DNA of 64,000 nucleotides from JAOPZW01 sp963764585 (GCA_963764585.1 CAVXTB010000001.1:248001-312000); one strand, 5' to 3'; shown: positions 27,518-35,976, counted from the stretch's first letter. Notes: generated by a model from the letters alone, not told the origin. Numbers and translations: made by a program.

Positions 27518-27577
27518 AGTGTAGGTACCCGTACTTGATCGTCAACTTACCTAATGATTTACTGCGTTGAGCCTCAA
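27518..27577. promoter_or_regulatory. Double-palindrome control region between MarR and MFS genes
   Basis: TTGATCGTCAA (27535-27545) and TTGAGCCTCAA (27567-27577) are two TTGA-N3-TCAA palindromes 32 bases apart. On the minus strand TTGACG (27545-27540) and TACACT (27523-27518), 16 bases apart, form a good promoter for the MarR gene, so the first palindrome covers its -35 box. An inverted pair TAGGTA (27522-27527) / TACCTA (27548-27553) surrounds the first palindrome. Confidence 0.6.
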
Positions 27578-27601
27578 TAGCGCACACGAAGGAGAAGCTC
27601 A

Positions 27602-29134
27602 ATGGATCGGAAGTGGTGGACGCTAGCGGCCGTCTCGGCCGGCGTCTTCATGCTCTTGCTCGACGTCACCATCGTGAACGTCGCCCTCCCCGACATCGAG
27701 CGCTCGCTCGACGCCTCGCTCTCGGACCTGCAGTGGGTCATCAACGCCTACGCCCTCTCGCTGGCCGCCCTGCTGCTCACCGCCGGCTCGCTGGCCGACC
27801 TCCTCGGCCGCCGGAAGGTCTTCGCCATAGGCGTCGCGATCTTCACCACCGGCTCGCTGCTGTGCGGGCTGGCGCCGAGCCCGTTGTTCCTCGTCCTCGC
27901 GCGCGCCGGGCAGGGCGTCGGCGGCGCGATCATGTTCGCCACCTCGCTGGCGCTGCTGGCCAACGCCTTCCATGGCAAGGACCGCGGCGTCGCCTTCGGC
28001 GTGTTCGGCGCGATCACCGGCGTGGCCGTCGCGGTCGGCCCCGTCCTCGGCGGCGTCATCACCAGCGGCCTGTCGTGGCACTGGATCTTCCTCGTCAACA
28101 TCCCGATCGGCATCGCGACCATCGTCGCGATCCTCGCCCGCGTCGACGAGTCGCGCGATCCGCGGGCGCGGAGGCCCGACTGGCTCGGCTTCGTCACGTT
28201 CAGCACCGCGCTCGTCGCGCTGGTGTACGGCCTCATCGAGAGCAACACGCACGGCTGGGGCTCGACGACGGTCGTCGGCTCGCTCGTCGCCGCCGGCGCC
28301 CTGCTCGCCGCCTTCGTCGTCGTCGAGCTTCTGCAGAGCGCGCCGATGTTCGACTTCTCGCTGCTGCGCAAGCCGACCTTCGTCGGCGGCCTTGCCGCGG
28401 CGTTCGCGATCTCTGCGGGCCTCTTCGCCCTGCTCACGTACCTGACGCTCTACCTGCAGAACGTCCTCGGCTACTCGGCCGTGCAGACGGGCGTGCGCCT
28501 GCTCGCGCTGACCGGCGCGATCTTCGTCACCGCCGGGATCGCCGGGCGCCTGTCCGCACGCGTGCCGACGCGCCTGCTCATCGGGCCCGGGTTCGTGCTG
28601 ATCGGCTCCGGGCTGCTGCTGATGCGCGGGCTGACGCCCGCCTCGGACTGGACGCACCTGCTGCCGGGGATGATCCTCGCGGGCTTCGGGGCCGGGCTGG
28701 TCAACGTGCCGCTCGCCTCGACCGCCGTCGGCGTGGTCGAGCCGGCCCGCGCGGGCATGGCGTCGGGCATCAACTCGACGCTGCGCCAGGTCGGCATCGC
28801 CACGGGCATCGCCACGCTGGGGTCGATCTTCGCCTCGCAGCTGCGCGACAGCGTCGTCGGCAGCCTGGCGGGCACGCCGGTGAGTGGCCGTTCGCACCAG
28901 CTCGCGGACGCCATCGCCTCGGGCCAGGTGAGCGGGGCGATCTCGTCGGTCCACGGTCCTGCACGCGCGGCCGTCGCGCACGCAGCCCAGGCGGGCTTCG
29001 TGGACGGCCTGAACTCGATCCTGCTCATCGGCGCGATCGTCGCGTTCACCGGCGCCGCGCTGGCGCTGACCCTGATCCGCCAGCGCGACTACGTCGCGGC
29101 CCCGGTTGGGGCGGCCGCGCCGGCTCCGGCCTAG
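27602..29134 (+). CDS. MFS drug exporter, DHA2 (EmrB/QacA) family, 14 TM
   Basis: 510 residues with about 14 membrane helices. Family motifs are visible: LDVTIVNVALPDIERSL in helix 1 (motif D1), ADLLGRRKVF (motif A) and VLGGVITSGLSWHWIFLVNIPIG (motif C and beyond). It exports hydrophobic or cationic compounds using the proton gradient. GGAG 9 bases upstream supports the ATG. It is divergent from the tandem-MarR regulator, its likely repressor. Confidence 0.93.
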   Translation: MDRKWWTLAAVSAGVFMLLLDVTIVNVALPDIERSLDASLSDLQWVINAYALSLAALLLTAGSLADLLGRRKVFAIGVAIFTTGSLLCGLAPSPLFLVLARAGQGVGGAIMFATSLALLANAFHGKDRGVAFGVFGAITGVAVAVGPVLGGVITSGLSWHWIFLVNIPIGIATIVAILARVDESRDPRARRPDWLGFVTFSTALVALVYGLIESNTHGWGSTTVVGSLVAAGALLAAFVVVELLQSAPMFDFSLLRKPTFVGGLAAAFAISAGLFALLTYLTLYLQNVLGYSAVQTGVRLLALTGAIFVTAGIAGRLSARVPTRLLIGPGFVLIGSGLLLMRGLTPASDWTHLLPGMILAGFGAGLVNVPLASTAVGVVEPARAGMASGINSTLRQVGIATGIATLGSIFASQLRDSVVGSLAGTPVSGRSHQLADAIASGQVSGAISSVHGPARAAVAHAAQAGFVDGLNSILLIGAIVAFTGAALALTLIRQRDYVAAPVGAAAPAPA

Positions 29135-29153
29135 GCCCGAAGCCCCCCGAGTC

Positions 29154-29627
29154 CTACCGCCGGCTGGGGAGCACCGCCTCCAGCCGGCGGAGGCTCTCGG
29201 CCGGCCAGAGCTTCCTCGAGTCGTAGTAGACCTCGAACGCGGGCGCCTCATCGGGGAGCGTCACCCACCCCACCTTCGAGCGGGTGTAGATGTGCACGTC
29301 CGGCGTGACGCCGGTCGGATCGTCGAGCGTCCCGCCGCGGACGAAGCTGACCTCCGGCCGACCGTAGTGGCTGAAGATCGCGACCTGACAGCGCGGGCAG
29401 CGGAAGATGCGCTGGGTCGTGCCGTCATCCCGCGGCACGCCCACCGCTTCAGCCGTCCCCGCGAGGAGCTCCACCCGGTCGGACTCGATGAGCAGGTTGA
29501 CGACGAAGGCGCTCCCCGTCTGGCGCTGGCAGTTCAGGCAGTGGCAGCAATGGATGAACATCGGCTCGGATGCCAGCCGGTAGCGAACCGCGCCGCACGC
29601 ACACCCGCCCTCGGGTTGGACGGTCAC
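29154..29627 (-). CDS. GFA family (glutathione-dependent formaldehyde-activating-like) zinc protein
   Basis: 157 residues, GTG start. The zinc-binding cysteines CACG (residues 9-12), CCHCLNCQRQTGSAF and CPRC give the GFA/CENP-V fold. In proteobacteria the family was linked to S-hydroxymethylglutathione formation; in an actinobacterium the substrate is probably another thiol adduct or none. It lies 9 bases after the cupredoxin-PKD gene in the same direction. Confidence 0.88.
   Translation of the reverse strand: MTVQPEGGCACGAVRYRLASEPMFIHCCHCLNCQRQTGSAFVVNLLIESDRVELLAGTAEAVGVPRDDGTTQRIFRCPRCQVAIFSHYGRPEVSFVRGGTLDDPTGVTPDVHIYTRSKVGWVTLPDEAPAFEVYYDSRKLWPAESLRRLEAVLPSRR
29157..29190. terminator. 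Hairpin at the GFA 3' end, between convergent genes
   Basis: Perfect 11-bp stem CCGCCGGCTGG / CCAGCCGGCGG with a 12-base loop, lying in the last codons of the GFA gene and 23 bases beyond the MFS stop. It could end both transcripts. Confidence 0.55.
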
Positions 29628-29636
29628 GCGGCGATC

Positions 29637-30563
29637 CTACGGGCGCTTGACGTTCAGCTGCCGCGTGACCGTCGTGCGGTTGCCACTGGCGTCGCGCAGC
29701 GTGAGCGTGAGCCTGGCCCGCAGCGTGCGGCCGCGCGGCAGCAGCGAGCGCCCGGCCTTGGTCAGGCGCAGGCGGATGGCGATCGCCCCGTTCTTGGCCT
29801 TGGCGCTGCCGCGGGCGATCGACTTGCCGCGGGCGCGCAGCGTCGCCGTCGCGCTGGCGCGCTCGGAGCTGCGGAAGGTCAGCCTCAGGCCGCGCAGCTT
29901 GACGAGCGTCGCGCGCGGGGCGGTGGTGTCGGTGCTGCTCGAGCCGCCGCCGCCGGAGCCCCCCGCGCCCGCCGCCGCGACCGTCACGGCCTGCGTGGCG
30001 ACGTCGGAGGCCTCGCCGCTGTCGTCGACGGCCCGCATGCGTACGGTCACCGTGCCGGCGGTGGCGTAGGTCTTCGTCGCGGTCCCGCCCGGCGTCGATG
30101 TCTCGAACGACCCGTCGCCGTCGAGGTCCCACTGCCAGCTCACGAGCGAGCCGTCGGGGTCGGCGCTGCCGGTGTAGGTGAAGGTGACCGGCTGGCCGGC
30201 GCGCGGCGCCGCAGGGTTGACGCTGAAGGAGACGAGCGCGGGGTGCTGGTCGGGGACGTGGACGACGCCCTTCATATCGTGGCTGGTGACGTGGTTCAGG
30301 CAGTAGAACGCGTAGTCGCCCGGCCTTGCGAAGGTGATCGTGGCGGACGTGCCGCCGCTCGTGGTGCCCGCGTAGTCGTTGACCCACGCCAGCGGGTGAC
30401 GGCCGAAGTCCCCGCTGAAGGTGACGGTGTCGCCCGCCACGATCGACGGCTCGGGCGGCGCGTACGCGTAGTCCGCGAACGTGACCGAATGATCGGCCGC
30501 GCCCGCGGGCGCGGCAGCCGCGAAGCTCGCGGCGAGCGCCAGCAGGGACGTACGCCCCCTCAT
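29637..30563 (-). CDS. Secreted cupredoxin-like protein with PKD domain and basic tail
   Basis: 308 residues. A signal peptide (cut near AGA-AD, residue 23) precedes a plastocyanin-like domain: PPEPSIVAGDTVTFSG, HPLAW (first His) and AFYCLNHVTSHDMKG, giving Cys and His copper ligands with a Met nearby. A PKD domain follows (WQWDLDGDGSFE), then a Gly/Ser linker and a basic Ig-like C-terminus ending DASGNRTTVTRQLNVKRP. It could carry electrons or bind copper at the surface. The downstream GFA gene is 9 bases away. Confidence 0.85.
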   Translation of the reverse strand: MRGRTSLLALAASFAAAAPAGAADHSVTFADYAYAPPEPSIVAGDTVTFSGDFGRHPLAWVNDYAGTTSGGTSATITFARPGDYAFYCLNHVTSHDMKGVVHVPDQHPALVSFSVNPAAPRAGQPVTFTYTGSADPDGSLVSWQWDLDGDGSFETSTPGGTATKTYATAGTVTVRMRAVDDSGEASDVATQAVTVAAAGAGGSGGGGSSSTDTTAPRATLVKLRGLRLTFRSSERASATATLRARGKSIARGSAKAKNGAIAIRLRLTKAGRSLLPRGRTLRARLTLTLRDASGNRTTVTRQLNVKRP

Positions 30564-30598
30564 GCCCCTGCTGACGCCCGCGCGGCGGCGATCCTTCC

Positions 30599-31759
30599 CT
30601 AGTTCAACCGCTCCACGAGCATCGCCTGGCCCATGCCGCCGGCGACGCACATCGACTCGATCCCGTAGGTCTTGTCGAGGGTCTCGAGGTCGTTGAGGAG
30701 CGTCGTCATGATGCGCGCGCCCGTCATCCCGAACGGGTGGCCGAGGGCGATCGCCCCGCCGAACGGGTTGAGCTTGTCGTCGTCGATGCCCAGGTCGTCC
30801 TTGCAGGGCACGATCTGGGCGGCGAACGCCTCGTTGATCTCGACGACGTCGATGTCGTCCATCGTCATGCCGGCCTGCTTGAGGAGCGCCTGGATGGCCG
30901 GGATCGGGCCGAGGCCCATGATCTCCGGGCGGACCGCGGCGACGGTCGAGGCCAGGATCCGCGCGCGCGGCTCGACGCCGAGCTCCTTGGCCCGCTCCTC
31001 GCTCATCACGAGCACGGCGGCGGCGCCGTCGTTGAGCGGGCACGAGTTGCCGGCGGTCACCGTGCCATCGGGCCTGAAGGCGGGCTTGAGGTTGCCCAGG
31101 ACCTCCATCGTGGTGCCCGGCCGCGGGCCGTCGTCCTTGCTGACCTCGGTGCCGTCGTCGAGGACGACGGGGACGATCTCGCGGTCGAAGTGGCCGCTCT
31201 GGACCGCGTCGACCGCGCGGTTCTGCGACACGACGGCCCACTCGTCCTGCTGCTCGCGGCTGACCTTGCAGCGGTCGGCGACGTTCTCGGCGGTCATCCC
31301 CATCGGGATGTAGACGTCGAAGAGCGAGCCTTCCGAGCCATCGAGCTTGTCGCTCTTGAACTCGTCGGCCATCCCGGCCCCGAGCCCCGTGCGCGAGACG
31401 GACTCCACGCCGGCGGCGACGTACTGGTCGCCCTCGCCGGCCTTGATCGCGTGGTAGGCCATCCGCAGCGTCTGCAGCGACGAGGCGCAGAAGCGGTTGA
31501 CGGTGCACGCGGGCACGTGATGATCGATCCCGGCGATCAGCGTCGCGTTGCGGCCGACGTTGTAGGCCTGCTCGGCGAAGCTCGACGCCGCGCCCATCAT
31601 CACGTCGTTGGTCTGGGCGAAGTCGACCTCCGGGTTGCGTTCGATGAGCGCCTTGAGCGGCACGGCGGCCAGCTCGTCGGCCCGGAAGTCCTTCAGCGAC
31701 CCCTTGAACGCGCGCCCGATCGGCGTACGAACGGCGTCGACGATGACGGCTTCTGACAT
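30599..31759 (-). CDS. Thiolase (acetyl-CoA C-acyltransferase)
   Basis: 386 residues from the ATG at 31759, preceded by GAAAGGA. The acyl-accepting Cys is in TVNRFCASSLQT, the His in INEAFAAQ and GGAIALGHPFGMTGAR, and the second Cys in SMCVAGGMGQA. The long middle loop and NRFCASSL favour degradative thiolase (FadA type) in fatty-acid beta-oxidation. Two identical 23-bp repeats lie just upstream, perhaps for a regulator. Confidence 0.94.
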   Translation of the reverse strand: MSEAVIVDAVRTPIGRAFKGSLKDFRADELAAVPLKALIERNPEVDFAQTNDVMMGAASSFAEQAYNVGRNATLIAGIDHHVPACTVNRFCASSLQTLRMAYHAIKAGEGDQYVAAGVESVSRTGLGAGMADEFKSDKLDGSEGSLFDVYIPMGMTAENVADRCKVSREQQDEWAVVSQNRAVDAVQSGHFDREIVPVVLDDGTEVSKDDGPRPGTTMEVLGNLKPAFRPDGTVTAGNSCPLNDGAAAVLVMSEERAKELGVEPRARILASTVAAVRPEIMGLGPIPAIQALLKQAGMTMDDIDVVEINEAFAAQIVPCKDDLGIDDDKLNPFGGAIALGHPFGMTGARIMTTLLNDLETLDKTYGIESMCVAGGMGQAMLVERLN

Positions 31760-31784
31760 ATGACGGTCCTTTCGAGACTCGATT

Positions 31785-31838
31785 CCCCCGGCGGTCGCAC
31801 TCCACGGGGCTCGCTCCCCCGGCGGTCGCACTCCACGG
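31785..31838. repeat. Tandem 23-bp direct repeat upstream of the thiolase gene
   Basis: Two identical copies (31785-31807 and 31816-31838) with a 31-base period; both begin CCCCCGGCGGTCGC and end ACTCCACGG. They lie 26-80 bases before the thiolase start on the minus strand, in the promoter region. Confidence 0.65.
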
Positions 31839-31980
31839 AGGGACGACCATCATATCTGAACGCTGGCGTTCGGACGTCCGTAGGGGGTGGCTGGCCCCAC
31901 CCCCGCGCTCGTGCTGGCCGCGCGCAGGATGCCGGCCTGCCCTCATGGCGAGACCGGGTGCTGAGCGAGAGAGTGCGCCC

Positions 31981-32184
31981 ATGAGCGCCACCGACGCCCG
32001 CCTCCAGCTCCAGCGCCTCCAGGTCGAGCGGCTCGATGCCGTCGAGGCCGGCCTCGGTGAGAACGCCCTCTACATGAACGACCTCGCGACGGACATCGAG
32101 TCCTCGCGCGTCGCCTACGTGGCGCTGGCCGTCACCGAGATCGCCTCGCTTCGCGCGCAGCTGTCCGGCGCGAACCTCGGCTGA
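31981..32184 (+). CDS. Small helical protein of unknown function
   Basis: 67 residues, ATG at 31981 (MSATDARLQLQRLQVERLDA). Predicted almost wholly helical with heptad-like Leu/Val spacing and no cysteine, membrane segment or signal. It lies alone between the thiolase promoter and the 3' end of the DAHP synthase gene. The protein-like composition supports it being real, but the ribosome site is weak. Confidence 0.5.
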   Translation: MSATDARLQLQRLQVERLDAVEAGLGENALYMNDLATDIESSRVAYVALAVTEIASLRAQLSGANLG

Positions 32185-32191
32185 GCGCCCC

Positions 32192-33214
32192 TCAGGCCAG
32201 GCGCTTCCCCAGCAGCGCCGCATGCGCCGCGACGTCGCGCGCGTAGTCGGCGAAGTGGCCGGCGTGCAGCGCCTGCGGGCCGTCGCACAGTGCGGCGTCG
32301 GGATCCTGGTGGACCTCGACGATGATCCCGTCGGCGCCGACCGCCGCGGCGGCGCGCGAGAGCGGCTCGACGAGGCGGCGGTCGCCGGCGGCGTGCGACG
32401 GGTCGACGATCACCGGCAGGTGCGTGTGGAGCTTCAGCCACGGCACCGCCCCGAGGTCCAGCGTGAAGCGCGTCGCGGTCTCGAAGGTCCGGATGCCGCG
32501 CTCGCACAGGACGACGGCCTCGTTGCCCTCCTTGAGGATGTAGTCGGCGGCCTGCAGCAGCTCCTCCAGCGACGAGCTCAGCCCGCGCTTGAGCAGGACC
32601 GGCTTGCCGAGCTTGCCCGCGACCTCGAGCAGCGCGTAGTTCTGCATGTTGCGCGCGCCGATCTGCACGACGTCGGCGTGCTCGGCGATCGCGTCGGCGT
32701 GCTGGGTGTCGAGCAGCTCGGTGACCACCGGCAGGCCCGTCTCCACCCGCGCCTCGGCCAGGATCTGCAACCCCTCGACCCCCAGGCCCTTGAACGCGAA
32801 CGGCGAGGTGCGCGGCTTGTAGGCGCCGCCGCGCAGCATCGACGCGCCCGCGGCGCGCACCGCCCGCGCGACGGCCATCGTCTGCTCGCGCGACTCGACC
32901 GTGCACGGGCCGGCGACCAGGCAGAAGGTGTCGCCCCCGCCGACCGACCGCCCGGCGATGTCGAGCACCGTGGGGCCCTCGTGGTACAGCTCGCTGGAGG
33001 CCAGCTTGTAGGGCCGCGAGATCGGCACGACGCGGTCGACGCCGCTCATGCCCTCCAGGCCGAGCTCGGCCACGCCCTCGGGATCGCCGATCGCCCCGAT
33101 CGCGGTGGTCAGCTCTCCGGGCATGACGACGACGTGCACCCCGGTCGTGGACAGCCGCTGGCGGACGGCGTCGATCTCCGCCTCGGTGGCATGGGGTGTC
33201 ATGACGATCATCAC
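32192..33214 (-). CDS. aroF: 3-Deoxy-7-phosphoheptulonate synthase (type I-beta)
   Basis: 340 residues. An N-terminal ferredoxin-like regulatory domain (MIVMTPHATEAEIDAVRQRL, about 70 residues) precedes a TIM barrel with LVAGPCTVES, GGAYKPRTSPFAFKGLG, VQIGARNMQN, LLKRGLSSSLEELL and VDPSHAAGDR. It condenses phosphoenolpyruvate and erythrose-4-phosphate, the first shikimate step. The N-terminal domain usually gives feedback control by aromatic end-products. A TAGGCT box ends 9 bases before the GTG start at 33214. Confidence 0.95.
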   Translation of the reverse strand: MMIVMTPHATEAEIDAVRQRLSTTGVHVVVMPGELTTAIGAIGDPEGVAELGLEGMSGVDRVVPISRPYKLASSELYHEGPTVLDIAGRSVGGGDTFCLVAGPCTVESREQTMAVARAVRAAGASMLRGGAYKPRTSPFAFKGLGVEGLQILAEARVETGLPVVTELLDTQHADAIAEHADVVQIGARNMQNYALLEVAGKLGKPVLLKRGLSSSLEELLQAADYILKEGNEAVVLCERGIRTFETATRFTLDLGAVPWLKLHTHLPVIVDPSHAAGDRRLVEPLSRAAAAVGADGIIVEVHQDPDAALCDGPQALHAGHFADYARDVAAHAALLGKRLA

Positions 33215-33226
33215 GGCGCTGAGAGC

Positions 33227-33619
33227 CTACGTCAGCGCGACGAGCCGGCCGTCTTCGCGGGCCACCGCGGCAAGGCCCGCGTCGAGCGTCAGCAGCGGGG
33301 CGTCGAGCCGCCGGGCGAGGGCGAGGTAGGCCGCGTCGTAGGCGGTGAGTCGGTCGCGGAGGCCCCAGATCTCATCCTCGAGGTCCAGCACCGCGTGTCG
33401 CTCGACGCGCAGCGCCCGCAGATCGCTGCGCGCCTCCTCGGCCCGGTGGTCGCTCAGCATCCCGTGGATGGCTCGCCGGCGCAGCGCCGAGAGGACCTCC
33501 ACGTGGAAGTGCTCGGGCGCGTGGACCACGTTCTCGGCGGCAAGCGTCGCCGCGATGGGGGGCGCAGCTGGGCGCTCGAGGATCAGCTCGACCGCGGCGC
33601 TCGCGTCGACGACGATCAA
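33227..33619 (-). CDS. vapC: PIN-domain toxin VapC
   Basis: 130 residues. Acidic PIN-domain residues are visible in MIVVDASAAVELI (first Asp), EHFHVEVLSALRR (Glu), YDAAYLALA (Asp) and TLDAGLA (Asp), the Mg-binding set of VapC ribonucleases. The start is a TTG at 33619 overlapping the TGA of vapB, so the toxin depends on antitoxin translation. It would cleave tRNA or rRNA when freed from VapB. Confidence 0.9.
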   Translation of the reverse strand: MIVVDASAAVELILERPAAPPIAATLAAENVVHAPEHFHVEVLSALRRRAIHGMLSDHRAEEARSDLRALRVERHAVLDLEDEIWGLRDRLTAYDAAYLALARRLDAPLLTLDAGLAAVAREDGRLVALT

Positions 33620-33846
33620 CGGCGCTCGCGCTCAGCGTGGATCGCCTCGGCGGGCGTCTCGCCGCCAAGCACCGGCTCGCGCGTGGCGACGATGTCGAGC
33701 CATTCGCGCATCGTCGGCTTCGTCGCGTATCCGCGGATCTCGTCGAGCAGGTAATCCGAGAGGGTCTTGCCAGACTCGGCCGCACGCCGCTTGAGCTGCG
33801 CGTGCAAGTCGTCTGGGACGTTGCGGATCTGGATCATCTTGGACAT
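33616..33846 (-). CDS. vapB: VapB/FitA-like antitoxin
   Basis: 76 residues from the ATG at 33846. The N-terminus MIQIRNVPDDLHAQLKRRAA with ESGKTLSDYLLDEI is a ribbon-helix-helix DNA-binding domain; the C-terminal part (REPVLGGETPAEAIHAERERR) should wrap around the toxin. A GTG at 33855 is possible. The start codon lies inside a repeated CATGCGA operator, in keeping with autorepression by the VapBC complex. Confidence 0.88.
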   Translation of the reverse strand: MSKMIQIRNVPDDLHAQLKRRAAESGKTLSDYLLDEIRGYATKPTMREWLDIVATREPVLGGETPAEAIHAERERR

Positions 33847-33876
33847 GCGATTCACATGCTACATGCGAATCGCATG
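33844..33876. promoter_or_regulatory. vapBC operator
   Basis: CATGCGAATCGCATG (33862-33876) is a perfect palindrome around one A; a third CATGCGATTC half-site (33844-33853) overlaps the vapB start codon. CATGCGATTC and GAATCGCATG (33867-33876) are exact complements. This suits binding of two ribbon-helix-helix dimers. Confidence 0.65.
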
Positions 33877-33881
33877 TGCAG

Positions 33882-34514
33882 CTAGAGCCCCAGATCGCGC
33901 ACGCCGAGCTCGTCGAAGCCGATGTGGTGGGCGAGCTCGTGGCGCACCGTTCGCGTGACCTGGTCGCGCAGCAGGTCGGGGTCGTGGCCGAAGTCGCGGC
34001 GCAGGGTGTCGCGGTAGATCACGATGCGGTCGGGCACGTCGTCGCGGGTGGCGCCGTCGCCGTGGTAGAGGCCGTAGGCGCGCCGGCGGCGGCCGCCGTC
34101 GGAGATGACGACGGCGACGTTGTGGTTGTCGACGAGGTTGCGCAGCAGGTCGGGGAGGTCGTCGAGCGCGTCGCGCACGAGCTCCTCGAAGTCGTCGTCG
34201 TCGTAGGGGTCGAGGTCGAGGAAGTCGGTCTCGTCGGGGTCGGCGGCCACGCCCTCGCGCGCCAGGCGCTCGGCGCGCAGGACGACCTGCTCGAAGTCCT
34301 CCTCGGACTCCGGGTCGCGCCAATCGGCGATGCGCAGGCCGATGGCCATCGCGCCGCCGAAGAGCACCGCGCCGACGACGCCGACGATCGCGAGCGTCTC
34401 GACCGCCTTGACCGTCGGGTCCGCGCTGAAGCCCTGCAGCACGACGACCGCGGTCAGCCCGACGCACAGCGCGACCACGGCCGCGAACGCGGTGCGGCGA
34501 CCAGATGGCGACAT
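33882..34514 (-). CDS. Membrane-anchored metallopeptidase-family (zincin) protein
   Basis: 210 residues, ATG overlapping the acyl-CoA dehydrogenase stop (ATGA). Two N-terminal membrane helices (about 8-28 and 40-60) lead to an acidic linker (FLDLDPYDDDDFEELV) and a minimal zincin domain (about 100-210) with VRHELAHHIGFDE near the C-terminus. The domain fits the actinobacterial metallopeptidase family PF06262, which usually lacks the membrane anchor. Substrates are unknown. Confidence 0.82.
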   Translation of the reverse strand: MSPSGRRTAFAAVVALCVGLTAVVVLQGFSADPTVKAVETLAIVGVVGAVLFGGAMAIGLRIADWRDPESEEDFEQVVLRAERLAREGVAADPDETDFLDLDPYDDDDFEELVRDALDDLPDLLRNLVDNHNVAVVISDGGRRRRAYGLYHGDGATRDDVPDRIVIYRDTLRRDFGHDPDLLRDQVTRTVRHELAHHIGFDELGVRDLGL

Positions 34515-35665
34515 CAGCCCCTCATCGCCCGCGCGATCACGACGCGCTGGATCTCGTTGGTGCCCTCGTAGATCTGGGTGATCTTGGCGTCGCGCATCAT
34601 GCGCTCGACCGGGTACTCGGACACGTAGCCGTAGCCGCCGAGGACCTGGATCGCCTCGATCGTCACCCACATCGCCGTGTCGGAGGCGAAGAGCTTGGCC
34701 ATCGAGCTGTGCTTGCCCAGGCCGGGCTCGCGGCGGTCGGCCATGGCGCACGCCTTGTAGAGCAGCTCGCGCGCGGCGGCGGTGCGCGTCTCCATGTCGG
34801 CGAGCTTGAACTGGATGGCCTGCAGCTCGTTGATCGGCTTGCCGAACGCGATGCGCTCCTTGGCGTAGGCATTGGCGTAATCGGTCGCGCCCTGCGCGAT
34901 GCCGACCGCCTGCGCCGCCGCGCCCAGGCGCGTGCGCTCGAGCGTGCCGAGCGCGACCGACAGGCCCTTGCCCTCGGCGCCGATCAGGTTCTCCGCCGGC
35001 ACGCGGACGTCCTCGAAGATCGGCGAGCCGGTGGGCGAGCCCTTGATGCCCAGCTTGTGCTCGAGCTTGCCGACCGAGAAGCCCTCGCGGTCCTTCTCGA
35101 CGACGAAGGCGCTCATCCGGCGGTTCTCGCGGTCGGTGACCGCGAAGACGACATAGAAGTCAGCGATGCCGGCGTTGGAGATCCAGTTCTTCGAGCCGTT
35201 GATCACCCACGAGTCGCCGTCGCGCACCGCGGTCGTGCGCATCGACGACGGGTCAGAGCCCGCCTCGGGCTCGCTCAGGGCGAAGGCCGGCGACCACTCG
35301 CCGGTGGCGCACTTGGGCAGCAGGCGCTCCTTGAGCTCGTCCGAGCCGAAGAGCTGGATCGGCAGCGTGCCGAGCTCCTGGACCATGAGGATGAGCGCGC
35401 TCGACGCGCACGCCTTGGCGATCTCCTCCACGGCGAGCTGGAGCATGAGCGTGCCGGTGCCGGTGCCGCCGTGCTGCTCCTCGAAGGGCAGCGCGAGGAT
35501 GTCCTGCTCGGCGAAGAGCTTGCGCACGTCCCAGGGGTACTCGCCCGTCGCGTCGATCTCCGCCGCGCGCGGGCGGACCTTGTCGTCGACGATCTGGCGG
35601 ATCGTGTCGCGGAAGTCCTTGTGCTCCTCGGGAAGGTCGTAGACGTCGGTCAAGGTCGCGCTCAT
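34514..35665 (-). CDS. Acyl-CoA dehydrogenase
   Basis: 383 residues from the ATG at 35665, with GGAGGA just upstream. The middle domain has FALSEPEAGSDPSSM and WVINGSKNWISNAG; the FAD-contact and catalytic region ends IQVLGGYGYVSEYPVERMMRDAKITQIYEGTNEIQR (read in two parts around Tyr-Glu-Gly), with the catalytic Glu in YEGTNE. It performs the first oxidation in beta-oxidation of an acyl-CoA of unknown length. It pairs functionally with the thiolase at 30599 and is coupled to the downstream zincin gene. Confidence 0.94.
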   Translation of the reverse strand: MSATLTDVYDLPEEHKDFRDTIRQIVDDKVRPRAAEIDATGEYPWDVRKLFAEQDILALPFEEQHGGTGTGTLMLQLAVEEIAKACASSALILMVQELGTLPIQLFGSDELKERLLPKCATGEWSPAFALSEPEAGSDPSSMRTTAVRDGDSWVINGSKNWISNAGIADFYVVFAVTDRENRRMSAFVVEKDREGFSVGKLEHKLGIKGSPTGSPIFEDVRVPAENLIGAEGKGLSVALGTLERTRLGAAAQAVGIAQGATDYANAYAKERIAFGKPINELQAIQFKLADMETRTAAARELLYKACAMADRREPGLGKHSSMAKLFASDTAMWVTIEAIQVLGGYGYVSEYPVERMMRDAKITQIYEGTNEIQRVVIARAMRG

Positions 35666-35727
35666 TTCCTCCATCGTAGGGCGCCCGTGCGGGTGTATGG
35701 CGCCGTCCAATCGGGAAATGCCGCCCC

Positions 35728-35952
35728 ATGACCGTCGGAGGCAGCATCTTCCTCATCGCCGTGGGCGCGATCCTGCGCTACGCGGTGACCGATTCGATCT
35801 CGGGTGTCAACCTCGCCACGATCGGCCTGATCCTCATGATCGCCGGGATCGTCGGGCTCCTGATCGGGCTGTTCATGTACGCGAACGCCAGCCGCGCGGG
35901 GTACCGGGAGCGTTACCCCGACCGTTACGTCGACCGCGATCCGCTCGCCTAG
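35728..35952 (+). CDS. DUF6458-like two-TM protein
   Basis: 74 residues, MTVGGSIFLIAVGAILRYAVTD followed by a second helix (LATIGLILMIAGIVGLLIGLF) and a Tyr/Arg-rich polar tail (RERYPDRYVDRDP). This matches the small actinobacterial DUF6458 membrane family; function unknown. It is divergent from the acyl-CoA dehydrogenase. Confidence 0.82.
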   Translation: MTVGGSIFLIAVGAILRYAVTDSISGVNLATIGLILMIAGIVGLLIGLFMYANASRAGYRERYPDRYVDRDPLA

Positions 35953-35976
35953 CGTCTTCACTAGCGTTGGCGGCCC

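Noticed and set aside
31785..31838. Possible mini-CRISPR array
   Set aside because: Only two repeats with an 8-base spacer and no cas genes; better explained as tandem regulatory sites.
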